From positions 1-64,000 of the forward strand of contig JAKURY010000013.1 in assembly GCA_022452145.1 (NCBI GenBank): 64,000 bases of DNA, written 5' to 3'. The notes under the pieces are model-generated. The model was not told where the DNA came from. It saw only the letters and a program-made list of their open reading frames with translations, and made no database searches. The stretch comes from Acidimicrobiales bacterium (GTDB taxonomy: Bacteria > Actinomycetota > Acidimicrobiia > Acidimicrobiales > MedAcidi-G1). Made by a program: the position numbers and the translations under genes. Below, one piece after another: positions 23,580 to 31,661 of the stretch (its first letter is position 1; every line of letters begins with the position of its first letter).

Positions 23580-24566
23580 ATGTACACACGTAGGAATCGA
23601 AAGTGGCTAGGTCTCACGGCCATGCTGGCCGTGCTGGCCCTTGCCGCAGGAGCCTGCAGCTCCGATGAGGAGGCAGCCGACGACGGCCTGTTCAAGATCG
23701 CCGTCGTGGCGCCCAGCGCCAGCAACGACCTTGCATTCACCCAGAGCATCGTGGACGCAGTCCACGCACTCGACGGCGTGGACGCCATCGACATCACCGA
23801 CGGCACGTTCATCGTGGACGATGCCGCTGCGGCAGTCCGCGGCTACGCCAAGGACGGCTACGACCTGGTCATCGCCCACGGCTCGCAGTACGGCGGGTCG
23901 CTGCAGGAGATCGCCGGAGACTTCCCGGACACGGCGTTCGCCTGGGGCACCTCGAATGACACCTTCGGTCTCGACAACGTGTCGGCCTACACGGCTGCCT
24001 CCGACCAGGGTGGCTACGTGATGGGCGCCATGGCGGCCGCCATGACCTCAAGCGGCGTCATCGGCGTCATCGGACCGATCGCCGTAGGCGACGCCAAGCT
24101 CTACGTGGACGGCTTCGTCAACGGCGCCGCGGCACAGGATCCGGGCGTGACGGTGAACGTCAACTACATCGAGTCGTTCAGCGACGTGGCACTGGCCGCC
24201 GAGGCCGCCGAAGGCCACATCGCCAACGGTGCCGACATCCTGACGGGTACGGCCCAGATGGTGGTCGGTGCGACGGGCGTGGCTGCCGAGAACGGCGCCA
24301 GGTGGTTCGGCACCCAGTCCAACCAGACCTCGCTGGGCGAGGACATGGTGGTGGCCTCACAGGTCTACAAGTGGGAGAAGGCCCTCCAGGGCATCGTGAA
24401 CGGCGTGAAGAACGGCGACCTGGGTGGCAGTTCCCACACCATCAACCTAGAGAACGGCGGCATCGTCATCGAGTTCAACGACGGCGTGGACGCCGGAGAC
24501 GCCCGGGCAATCGGTGAGGGCCTGATCGCCGACATCAAGGCCCGGATGGTGGACACCGGAGCCTGA
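23580..24566 (+). CDS. BMP-family ABC transporter substrate-binding lipoprotein
   Basis: Substrate-binding protein (328 residues) related to Bmp/PnrA and Med proteins, many of which bind purine nucleosides. Signal peptide with lipobox LAAGAC, mature start CSSDEEAADD. Core features: FKIAVVAPSASNDLAFTQS (the family's opening strand with its Asn/Asp pocket residues), YDLVIAHGSQYGGSLQEIA, YTAASDQGGYVMGAMAAAM and GARWFGTQSNQTSLG. ATG 23580 is preceded by a strong GGGAGG ribosome-binding site. Given the creatinase beside it, the ligand might be a guanidino compound rather than a nucleoside; this is inference. Confidence 0.88.
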   Translation: MYTRRNRKWLGLTAMLAVLALAAGACSSDEEAADDGLFKIAVVAPSASNDLAFTQSIVDAVHALDGVDAIDITDGTFIVDDAAAAVRGYAKDGYDLVIAHGSQYGGSLQEIAGDFPDTAFAWGTSNDTFGLDNVSAYTAASDQGGYVMGAMAAAMTSSGVIGVIGPIAVGDAKLYVDGFVNGAAAQDPGVTVNVNYIESFSDVALAAEAAEGHIANGADILTGTAQMVVGATGVAAENGARWFGTQSNQTSLGEDMVVASQVYKWEKALQGIVNGVKNGDLGGSSHTINLENGGIVIEFNDGVDAGDARAIGEGLIADIKARMVDTGA

Positions 24567-24582
24567 TCCCATTTCCTCCCTC

Positions 24583-24621
24583 GGTGCCGGGCGGCCGCCT
24601 CCGGGTCGGTCGCCCGGCACC
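24583..24621 (+). terminator. Intercistronic hairpin after the binding-protein gene
   Basis: GGTGCCGGGCG and CGCCCGGCACC form a perfect 11-bp stem around a 17-nt loop, between the binding-protein stop and the ATPase start. Likely stabilises the upstream mRNA or partly terminates transcription, giving more binding protein than ATPase. Confidence 0.55.
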
Positions 24622-24641
24622 AACGGAGCGATCCAGCAACC

Positions 24642-26162
24642 ATGGCCGACACCACGACACTGTTAGCGCTGACGGGGATCACCAAGCGGTTTCCCGGCGT
24701 GCTTGCCAACGACGACGTCCATCTGGAGGTCGCGGCTGGCGAGATCCACGCGCTCCTGGGAGAGAATGGAGCCGGCAAGAGCACGCTCATGAAGGTCCTG
24801 TACGGGCTGTACCGGCCCGACGCGGGCGAGGTGCGCCTGAACGGGGAACCGAGCGGGATCACGGCGCCGGCCGACGCCATCAGGGCCGGGGTAGCGATGA
24901 TCCACCAGCACTTCATGCTGGTGCCCACCCTGACCGTCGCCGAGAACGTGGCCCTTGGCCTGGCCGACAACGGCGTCCTGCTGGACACCAGTGGGGTTGC
25001 GGAGCGGGTCGGCAAGCTGTCGTCCCGGTACGGGCTCTCGGTGGATCCGGCGGCTTACGTGTGGCAGTTGGCGGTGGGGGAGCGACAGCGGGTGGAGATC
25101 GTGAAGGCCCTCTACCGGGACTGCCGACTCCTGGTCCTGGACGAGCCGACGGCCGTCCTCACCCCGATCGAGGTGGATGAGCTGTTCGTCACGCTGAGGA
25201 CCATGGCCACCGACGGCGTGGGCCTGATCTTCATCTCCCACAAGCTGGACGAGGTACTGGCCCTGGCCGACCGGATCACCGTGATGCGCGACGGGCGGGT
25301 CACCGGCGAGACGACTCCGTCGGCGACCTCCAAGGAGGATCTTGCCAACATGATGGTGGGTCGCCCGGTCCAGCTGGCGCCCGACCGACCGACGGTGGAG
25401 GTGGGACCCGTTCGGCTGGCCATCGACGGGCTCCGTGTCGACGGCGACCGGGGAACCGAGGCGGTCACCGACTGCAGCCTGGGGGTCCGTTCCGGAGAGG
25501 TCGTGGGGATCGCGGGGGTCTCGGGAAACGGGCAGCGGGAGCTGGCTGAGGCGGTGGCAGGACTGCGACCGGTCGTTGCCGGTCGGGTGGACATCGACGA
25601 CGTCGACGTGACGGGCCTGCATCCGAGCGAGGTGCGGGCTGCAGGCCTGGCCTACGTCCCCGAGGAGCGGATGCGAGACGGCGTGGTCGCTGAGTTCTCG
25701 GTGGCCGAGAACCTCATCCTGGTGGACCACAATCGGCGGCCGTTCTGCCGATGGGGACTGCTTCGCCTCGGAGCGATCGCCGACCGCTGCAGGGACCTCG
25801 TCGAGCGGTTCACGGTGAAGACGCCCACACTGGAAACCCCTGCCGGCAACCTCTCCGGCGGGAACATCCAGAAGCTGATCCTGGCCAGAGAACTCTCCAG
25901 TGAACCGGGTGTCCTGCTGGCCTCCCAGCCGACCCGGGGGGTCGACATCGGTGCCGCAGAGTACATCCATCGTCGCCTCATCGAGGAACGGCTGCGAGGT
26001 GCCGCGGTGCTCGTCATCTCCGAGGACCTCGACGAGGTCCTGGCCCTCAGCGACCGGATCGCCGTGATGTCCGAAGGCCGGATACTGGCGGTCATGGACC
26101 GCTCCGAGGCGACCATCCAGCGCATCGGCCTCCTGATGGCCGGAAGCGAAGCCGCTGCCTGA
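24642..26162 (+). CDS. BMP-type ABC transporter ATP-binding protein (double ABC domain)
   Basis: A 506-residue ATPase with two fused ABC domains (NupO/YufO/RbsA type). The N-terminal half has Walker A GENGAGKST, Q-loop IHQHFM, an atypical signature LAVGERQRVE in place of LSGGQ, and Walker B LLVLDEPTA. The C-terminal half has a weakened Walker A (GVSGNGQRE, lacking the Lys), a good signature LSGGNIQK and Walker B VLLASQPTRG, where the Asp-Glu pair is replaced, as is usual in this family. It therefore probably has one fully active ATP site. The last gene of the importer set; a 75-nt gap with a hairpin precedes it. Confidence 0.92.
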   Translation: MADTTTLLALTGITKRFPGVLANDDVHLEVAAGEIHALLGENGAGKSTLMKVLYGLYRPDAGEVRLNGEPSGITAPADAIRAGVAMIHQHFMLVPTLTVAENVALGLADNGVLLDTSGVAERVGKLSSRYGLSVDPAAYVWQLAVGERQRVEIVKALYRDCRLLVLDEPTAVLTPIEVDELFVTLRTMATDGVGLIFISHKLDEVLALADRITVMRDGRVTGETTPSATSKEDLANMMVGRPVQLAPDRPTVEVGPVRLAIDGLRVDGDRGTEAVTDCSLGVRSGEVVGIAGVSGNGQRELAEAVAGLRPVVAGRVDIDDVDVTGLHPSEVRAAGLAYVPEERMRDGVVAEFSVAENLILVDHNRRPFCRWGLLRLGAIADRCRDLVERFTVKTPTLETPAGNLSGGNIQKLILARELSSEPGVLLASQPTRGVDIGAAEYIHRRLIEERLRGAAVLVISEDLDEVLALSDRIAVMSEGRILAVMDRSEATIQRIGLLMAGSEAAA

Positions 26163-26173
26163 ACCGAGTACGC

Positions 26174-27550
26174 CTACCGGCCGGTGTGGACCGGCCTCCC
26201 CGCCAGCCCAAGTGCCGCCTCCATGAGCGATTCTCCGAGGGTGGGATGGGCGTGGATGGTGCCGGCCAGGTCCTCGACGGTTGCCGCCGTCTCGACGGCG
26301 AGGGCGGCCTCGCCGGCCAACTCCGCAACGTGCGGACCGACCGCCTGTACACCGACGACGGTTCCCTCCGCGTCGGCTACCACCGTCACCGTGCCCTCGG
26401 CCCCACCGAGGGTCCAGGCCCGTCCCGAGGCGGCCAGCGGGAACCTGAACGCCGCCGGCCGGAGGCCCGCCTCGGTGGCCTCGTCGAGGTCCATCCCGAC
26501 GACCATCACCTGAGGGTCGGAGAACACCACCATGGGTACGCACGTGGGGTCGAAGGCCGCCGGGCGGCCGCACGCCACGTCGGCGGCCACCTCGGCCTCG
26601 GCGGTGGCCTTGTGGGCCAGCGCCGGCCCTTCGGTCAGGTCGCCGATGGCGAACACCGCGTCGGTCGCCCGCCTACCCGGATCCACGGAGACCAGGCCGG
26701 TCCCATCCACCGTGGCGCCCGCCATCTCGATGGCCACGGTGTCGGAGTTGGGACGCCTACCCACCACGACGGCGATCCGGTCGGCGGGAAGGGTTGCCTC
26801 TCCATCCGGGCCGGCCACCACTAGGCCGTGTTCGTCGGTTCCGACCGCACGATGCTCGAGGCAGAGGCCCACGCCGAGTCGGCGGAGCCCCCTGGCGACG
26901 AGCCGACCGGTGCGGGCCTCGAAGCCTGGGAGGATCCGGTCCTCCGCCTCCACGATGGTCACCCGGCTCCCCAGCTTGGCGAAGGCGCAGCCCAGCTCGA
27001 CGCCGATGTAGCCCCCTCCGACCAGCACCAGGTGTTCGGGCAGCCGGTCGGTGAACAGCAGGGAATCGGATCCGACGACACGGTTCCCGTCGACCGGGAT
27101 GTCTGGCAGCTGGATCGGCCGGGAGCCCGTGGCCGTGACGGCCTGCGCGTAGTCGAGGAACTCCACGGTGTCGCCGTGTTCGACGGCCACGCGACCCGGT
27201 CGGGAGAAGCGGGCATGGCCCTCCAGGACCCGAACGCCGGCATCGGCCAACAGGCGGGCCACGCCTCTGGTGAGGCCGTCGACGACCTCACCGAGGTGCT
27301 CGGCGACCCTGGCCATGTCCACGCTCGTAGTGGCGTCGACGCCCCAGGATCGGGCCCGGTCTGGCAGGGCGTGTGCCTCAGCCACCTCGATCAGAGCCTT
27401 GGACGGGATGCAGCCCACGTTCAGGCAGGTGCCGCCCACGGACCCGCGTTCCACGAGCGTGACCGAGCGTCCCATGCGCGCCCCGTGCAGTGCCGTCGCA
27501 TATCCCCCTGGTCCTCCGCCGATGACCAGCAGGTCGACCACCGTGGCCAT
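26174..27550 (-). CDS. lpdA: Dihydrolipoamide dehydrogenase (E3)
   Basis: FAD-dependent disulfide oxidoreductase (458 residues) that reoxidises the dihydrolipoyl groups of E2 with NAD+. N-terminal FAD loop LLVIGGGPGGYATA, the redox-active pair in GGTCLNVGCIPSKAL, the NAD-binding loop VLVGGGYIGVELGCAFAKLG, the second FAD motif DAVFAIGDLTEGPALAHKA, and the C-terminal HAHPTLGESL with the catalytic His-Glu pair. ATG 27550 places the FAD loop at the expected position. Last gene of the E1alpha-E1beta-E2-E3 operon, 21 nt after the E2 stop. Confidence 0.94.
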   Translation of the reverse strand: MATVVDLLVIGGGPGGYATALHGARMGRSVTLVERGSVGGTCLNVGCIPSKALIEVAEAHALPDRARSWGVDATTSVDMARVAEHLGEVVDGLTRGVARLLADAGVRVLEGHARFSRPGRVAVEHGDTVEFLDYAQAVTATGSRPIQLPDIPVDGNRVVGSDSLLFTDRLPEHLVLVGGGYIGVELGCAFAKLGSRVTIVEAEDRILPGFEARTGRLVARGLRRLGVGLCLEHRAVGTDEHGLVVAGPDGEATLPADRIAVVVGRRPNSDTVAIEMAGATVDGTGLVSVDPGRRATDAVFAIGDLTEGPALAHKATAEAEVAADVACGRPAAFDPTCVPMVVFSDPQVMVVGMDLDEATEAGLRPAAFRFPLAASGRAWTLGGAEGTVTVVADAEGTVVGVQAVGPHVAELAGEAALAVETAATVEDLAGTIHAHPTLGESLMEAALGLAGRPVHTGR

Positions 27551-27571
27551 CTCGCCGACCACCACCGGTTC

Positions 27572-28819
27572 TCAGCTTCCCATGAGCAGGTGCAGCGGTT
27601 CGGACAGGTCGTCGACGATCGAGCGGCGGAAGGCCTCTGCGAGGTCCCCGTCGATCAGGCGGTGGTCGGCCCCGAGGACGACCGGAAGCGTGGGCCTGGC
27701 CACGACGGCTCCGTCCACCACGATCGGCCGCTCGGCGACGGCTCCCAGCCCCAGGATGGCTCCCTGGCCCGGTGGGATGATCGGGGTGGCGAACCGACCC
27801 CCCAGCGAGCCGTAGTTGGTGATCGTGAAGGTCGCACCGGAGAGGTCGCTGGCCGAGAGGTCGCCCTGTCGGGCCCGGTCGGCCACCCTCGCGATCGCCG
27901 ACGACATTGTGAACAGGTCGAGTCGGTCGGCGTCGGCCACGACGGGCACCATCAGCCCGCTGTCGGTGGCCACGGCGATGCCCAGGTTCACCGATTCGGG
28001 GATGACGATGTCCTCGCCGGGGTGGCCCTCCACGTGGCCGTTGACCATCGGGAAGCGTCGGAGTGCCCGGGCGGCGGCCACCGCGGCGACCGACAGGTGG
28101 GTGACCAACTCCGCGCCGGGACGGCCCATCGACCGCATGCGGTTCCGGAAGTCGACCAGGAGGCTGGCGTCCAGCTCGTCCATGGTGTGGATGTGGGGGA
28201 TCTCCGACCAGGAGGCGGCCATGTTCCTGGCCACCACGCCGCGGATGCCGCGCAGCGGGTGCCTGCCTACTGGCATCTGTCCCAGGTCCGGCCTGATGGG
28301 CGGAGCGGTCGGTGCGGGTGGGGCCGTCGCGCCTGCAGCGGTAGTGGTGCGGTCCGCTGCTGCGGCCGCCCGGACGTCGTCTGTGGTGATCCGACCACCC
28401 GGTCCGGACCCCGTGACCGTGGCCAGGTCCACGCCGGACTCGATGGCCAGCCGTCGGGTGGCCGGCGCGGCCTTGGCGCGACCCGTGGTCGGCCGGTCGG
28501 GTGTCGGCGGGTCTGCGGTGGCGACGCCTTCGTCGACCGGCGGCATCTCCGGGTCGAGGGCCCCGGTAGCGCCGTCCACGGATCCATCGTCGATCTCGAT
28601 GAGCAGGGCGCCGACCCTGATCCGTTCACCCTCGGATGCTCCCAGTCGGAGGATGGTGCCGGCCACGGGTGACGGCAGCTCGGAACTGGCCTTGTCCGTG
28701 AGCACCTCGACCAGCGGCTGGTCCCGGACGACCACTTCGCCGGGGGCCACCAGCCACTCCACGACCTCGGCCTCCTCGAGGCCCTCGCCGATGTCGGGCA
28801 GGTGGAAGCGGTGGGGCAT
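27572..28819 (-). CDS. 2-oxoacid dehydrogenase E2, dihydrolipoamide acyltransferase
   Basis: Core acyltransferase (415 residues) of a pyruvate or branched-chain 2-oxoacid dehydrogenase complex. One lipoyl domain at the N-terminus carries the lipoylated Lys in VEVLTDKASSEL (about residue 43); a Pro/Ala/Thr linker follows; the peripheral-subunit-binding domain is ATRRLAIESGVDLATVTGSGPGGRITTDDV; then a second linker and the catalytic domain ending in LGADHRLIDGDLA, with the active His and Asp. The pattern EVVEWLVAPGEVVxxxQPL resembles branched-chain E2 proteins. Co-transcribed with the E1 genes upstream and E3 downstream. Confidence 0.92.
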   Translation of the reverse strand: MPHRFHLPDIGEGLEEAEVVEWLVAPGEVVVRDQPLVEVLTDKASSELPSPVAGTILRLGASEGERIRVGALLIEIDDGSVDGATGALDPEMPPVDEGVATADPPTPDRPTTGRAKAAPATRRLAIESGVDLATVTGSGPGGRITTDDVRAAAAADRTTTAAGATAPPAPTAPPIRPDLGQMPVGRHPLRGIRGVVARNMAASWSEIPHIHTMDELDASLLVDFRNRMRSMGRPGAELVTHLSVAAVAAARALRRFPMVNGHVEGHPGEDIVIPESVNLGIAVATDSGLMVPVVADADRLDLFTMSSAIARVADRARQGDLSASDLSGATFTITNYGSLGGRFATPIIPPGQGAILGLGAVAERPIVVDGAVVARPTLPVVLGADHRLIDGDLAEAFRRSIVDDLSEPLHLLMGS

Positions 28820-28833
28820 GGTCCTGTCCGGGC

Positions 28834-29823
28834 TCAGGCCATCTCGAGCGTGCGGCGTACAGCTGTGGCGATCCGGGCCTCATCCGGCACGTAGGCGCCC
28901 TCCAGCATCCCGACCGGGTAGGGCACGTCGAAGCCCGAGACGCGGGTGATCGGGGCCTCCAGCGACCAGAAGCACTCCTCGACGATGGTGGCCACCACCT
29001 CGCCGGCGAAACCACCCGTCTGGGCGGCCTCCTCGACCACCACGGCCCGTCCGCAGTGGTCGACGGCCCCGGCGATGGCGGCGATGTCCAACGGGACGAG
29101 GCTTCGGAGGTCAAGGACCCCGACGGACAGGCCCTCGGCGGCCATCGAATCGGCCACCCGGCAGGCCACCTCTACCTGGTAGCTCCAGGCGATCACGACC
29201 AGGTCGTCGCCGGCCCGGGCCGTCCGGGCCTGCCCCAGCGGCACGAGGTGCTCACCGTCCGGGACATCGCCACGGATGCCCCGGTAGCCCCGCAACGGCT
29301 CCAGGAACAGGACCGGGTCCGGGTCCCGGATGGCCGATGCCAGCAGCCCCTTGGCGTCCGACGCGGTCGCCGGCATGACGACCTTGAGGCCGGGCAGGTT
29401 GGCCAGCTGGCCCTCCAGAGAGTCGGAATGGAGTTCCGGCGTGCGGACGCCTCCGCCGAACGGCGATCGGATGGTGATGGCAGGTTCGAACCTGCCCTGG
29501 CTCCGGTACCGAAGTCGGGCGATCTGGCCGGCCACTTGGTGCATGGCCTGGTAGGAGAAGCCGAGGAACTGGATCTCCGCCACCGGCACCATCCCGGCCA
29601 TGGCCAGGCCCACCGCGGCGCCGGCGATCATGCCCTCCGCCAGCGGGGTGTCGACCACACGGCTCTCGCCGAACTTCTCGAAGAGCCCCTCTGTGGCACG
29701 GAATACACCCCCGTTCCGGCCGACGTCCTGGCCCAGGACCACGACCCGTTCGTCACGGGCCATCTCGGCGTGGAGCGACTCGTTGATGGCCTGGAGCATC
29801 GTGATCTCCGAGGTGCCGGTCAC
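28834..29823 (-). CDS. 2-oxoacid dehydrogenase E1 subunit beta
   Basis: Beta subunit (329 residues) of the thiamine-diphosphate E1 component, which decarboxylates a 2-oxoacid and passes the acyl group to lipoyl-E2. Seen: EMARDERVVVLGQDVGRNGGVFRATEGL, VVDTPLAEGMIAGAAVGLAMAG (Glu for TPP activation), RSPFGGGVRTPELHSDS, GLKVVMPATASDAKGLL and the C-terminal transketolase-type domain with DLRSLVPLD. ATG 29823 overlaps the E1alpha stop by 4 nt, so the two subunits are co-translated. Confidence 0.93.
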   Translation of the reverse strand: MTGTSEITMLQAINESLHAEMARDERVVVLGQDVGRNGGVFRATEGLFEKFGESRVVDTPLAEGMIAGAAVGLAMAGMVPVAEIQFLGFSYQAMHQVAGQIARLRYRSQGRFEPAITIRSPFGGGVRTPELHSDSLEGQLANLPGLKVVMPATASDAKGLLASAIRDPDPVLFLEPLRGYRGIRGDVPDGEHLVPLGQARTARAGDDLVVIAWSYQVEVACRVADSMAAEGLSVGVLDLRSLVPLDIAAIAGAVDHCGRAVVVEEAAQTGGFAGEVVATIVEECFWSLEAPITRVSGFDVPYPVGMLEGAYVPDEARIATAVRRTLEMA

Positions 29824-30821
29824 CGTCCCGCCTCGGGGGCCCCCAGCAGTGAGTCCCGCTGGCGGGCCATGCGCTGGGTGTCCTGAGCGAAGCAGTGGTC
29901 GAGGACGGCGTCCGGTGCGATCGGCCTCGCCAACGCCATCTCGAGGGCCTCGTCGATGCGGGCCATAGCGGCGGCCTCGGTGGCCGCCTGTGCGTCGTCG
30001 TCCCAGAGGCCCAGGTCCGTGAGGTGCGCACCGAGCCGCTGGACCGGGTCGTCGCGCCGCGCTGCCTCGATCTCCTCGGGGGGCACGTAGCGGCTGGGAT
30101 CGTCAGCCGTGGTGTGCGGACCCAGTCGGTAGAGCCGGGCCTCGATCAGCGTCGGCCCCCGGCCGGCCAGTGCCCGCTGCCGGGCCTCGTCGACCGCGTC
30201 GTACACCTCGGCTGCGTCGTTGCCGTCGACGACCACTCCACCGATTCCGAACGCAGCCGCCTTGTCGGCGATCGTCTCGGCCGCAGTCTGCTGGTGGAGC
30301 GGGGTGGAGATGGCCCACTGGTTGTTCATGCAGAGGAAGATCACCGGAGCACCCAGGACGCCGGCAAGGTTGCCCGCCTCGTAGAAGTCGCCCTCGGAAC
30401 TGGAGCCGTCTCCGAAGAACACGGTGACCACGCCGGGTTCGTCGCGCAGCGTCATACCCCATGCCAGTCCCACGGCATGGGGTATCTGGGTGGCCAGCGA
30501 GATCTGCAGCGGCGCTACGCGTACCGATTCCGGGAGACAGCTGCCGGCTGGGTGGCCGATGTTGTAGAGCATGTACCGGTCGAGGACCTCCGGACCGAAA
30601 CGCTGGAGCGCCAGCGGCTCCCGGTACTGGGGGAGGATCCAGTCGTGCGCCGGGTCCAGGGCATGGGCGGTGGCGGCGACCGTGGCCTCGTGGCCGTCGA
30701 TCGGAGCGAGGGTTCCCACCTGCCCCTGGCGCTGGAGGTTCCAGAGGCGACCGGCCTGGGTACGGGCCGACACCATGTCTACGAACATCGACCGGAGCTG
30801 GTCATCCGACGGTCGCGTCAC
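29820..30821 (-). CDS. 2-oxoacid dehydrogenase E1 subunit alpha
   Basis: Alpha subunit (333 residues) binding thiamine diphosphate. The TPP motif is GDGSSSEGDFYEAGNLAGVL followed by FLCMNNQWAIS. Other blocks are LAPIDGHEATVAATAHAL, ILPQYREPLAL, VDGNDAAEVYDAVDEA and YRLGPHTTADDPSRY, which includes the phosphorylation-loop region of related E1alpha chains. Subfamily traits lean to branched-chain/pyruvate E1 of the two-subunit type, without settling the substrate. GTG 30821 is 7 nt behind TAGGGT, so the operon mRNA is probably leaderless. Confidence 0.93.
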   Translation of the reverse strand: MTRPSDDQLRSMFVDMVSARTQAGRLWNLQRQGQVGTLAPIDGHEATVAATAHALDPAHDWILPQYREPLALQRFGPEVLDRYMLYNIGHPAGSCLPESVRVAPLQISLATQIPHAVGLAWGMTLRDEPGVVTVFFGDGSSSEGDFYEAGNLAGVLGAPVIFLCMNNQWAISTPLHQQTAAETIADKAAAFGIGGVVVDGNDAAEVYDAVDEARQRALAGRGPTLIEARLYRLGPHTTADDPSRYVPPEEIEAARRDDPVQRLGAHLTDLGLWDDDAQAATEAAAMARIDEALEMALARPIAPDAVLDHCFAQDTQRMARQRDSLLGAPEAGR

Positions 30822-30828
30822 CTCGTCG

Positions 30829-30834
30829 ACCCTA
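30829..30834 (-). promoter_or_regulatory. Predicted -10 box TAGGGT of the E1-E2-E3 operon
   Basis: TAGGGT-N7-GTG on the minus strand (start 30821); leaderless start likely. Confidence 0.5.
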
Positions 30835-31004
30835 GCGGCGGTGGTGAAGCAGGCCAGCGGTCACAGGTGCCCCATGTCACCGGTGTCCGACCGTGCCGGA
30901 GGGTTATCGACCGGTAGGTTGATCCCCATACCGGTTCCTGCACCCCTCGGGAACCGACGACCTCCGGCCGGAACCACCCCCCGGTTCTGCAGCCGAGAGC
31001 GACC

Positions 31005-31033
31005 GCACGCCCCACCTTCCCGGTGGGGTGTGC
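31005..31033. repeat. 12-bp-stem hairpin in the divergent region
   Basis: GCACGCCCCACC pairs with GGTGGGGTGTGC (one G-U type mismatch) across a 5-nt loop. It lies far from both start codons; it may be an operator or end an antisense/short transcript. Confidence 0.55.
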
Positions 31034-31135
31034 GACGTTTTCGACCCATCGCTTCCGCTGCTGGCTTCATGGCCGACGTTTTCAGGTGCCTACGATCAGT
31101 CGACCCGCCCAAGATGCCCGGAGGAAGGAAAAGAC

Positions 31136-31609
31136 ATGTCCAGCAACCGCCGCGACCTGATCCGGATGACCGACGACGAGATGGCGGCGTTCATCGAGGA
31201 GCAGAAGAGCCTCCAGGTGGCCTGCCACGATCGGGATGGATCGATCCACCTGTCGACCCTCTGGTTCGCCGTGATGGAGGGCCGGCTGGCCTTCGGCACC
31301 TATACGAGGTCGCAGAAGATCTTGAACCTCCAGCGCAACGACCGGATCACCCTGCTGCTGGAGGACGGGCTGACGTACGAGACGCTCCGCGGGGTCATGA
31401 TCAAGGGTAGGGCGATCCTCCACGGGTCGGACGATGTCGAGGAGGTGCGCCGGGTGGCACGCGCTGTCATGAAGCGCAACCAGATGGGCGTCCCCGAGGA
31501 GCACCTCGAGGCTGCCGCGGCGGTCTGGGCGGCCAAGCGCACGGCGGTGGTGGTCGAACCGGAGACCGTCATCTCGTGGGACCACACCAAGTTGGACGGT
31601 GTCTATTGA
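31136..31609 (+). CDS. PPOX-class split-barrel flavin/F420-binding protein
   Basis: A 157-residue protein of the pyridoxamine-5'-phosphate-oxidase-like split beta-barrel family, whose actinobacterial members use FMN or coenzyme F420 for reductions. Seen: LQVACHDRDGSIHLSTLWFAVMEGRLAFGTYTRSQKILNLQRND, the usual strand-strand-helix entry in which the Thr/Ser-Arg and Lys-x-x-Asn-Leu residues bind the cofactor phosphate, then VMIKGRAILHG. ATG 31136 is supported by GGAGGAAGG about 6-15 nt upstream; an in-frame codon at 31028 would add an unlikely 36 residues. Cofactor and substrate unknown. Confidence 0.85.
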   Translation: MSSNRRDLIRMTDDEMAAFIEEQKSLQVACHDRDGSIHLSTLWFAVMEGRLAFGTYTRSQKILNLQRNDRITLLLEDGLTYETLRGVMIKGRAILHGSDDVEEVRRVARAVMKRNQMGVPEEHLEAAAAVWAAKRTAVVVEPETVISWDHTKLDGVY

Positions 31610-31648
31610 CCCTCGGTGAACCGGCCCGGGATGCCGGCCGACGACGCC

Positions 31649-31654
31649 TAGCAT
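31649..31654 (+). promoter_or_regulatory. Predicted -10 box TAGCAT
   Basis: TAGCAT-N7-ATG (start 31662) of the zinc-ribbon gene. The hexamer overlaps an alternative in-frame ATG at 31653, which argues for the downstream start. Confidence 0.5.
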
Positions 31655-31661
31655 GAGCGGC

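Larger units (their letters stand above)
30822..31135. other. 314-bp divergent regulatory region
   Basis: No gene of its own. It holds the leaderless promoter of the 2-oxoacid dehydrogenase operon at the left, a strong hairpin at 31005-31033, two copies of CGACGTTTTC (about 31034 and 31075) and a TACGAT possible -10 box near 31091 for the PPOX gene. Confidence 0.6.

Noticed and set aside
24663-26573. 636-codon minus-strand open frame across the ATPase gene
   Set aside because: High-GC shadow of the BMP-type ATPase and the lpdA end; no coherent protein pattern.
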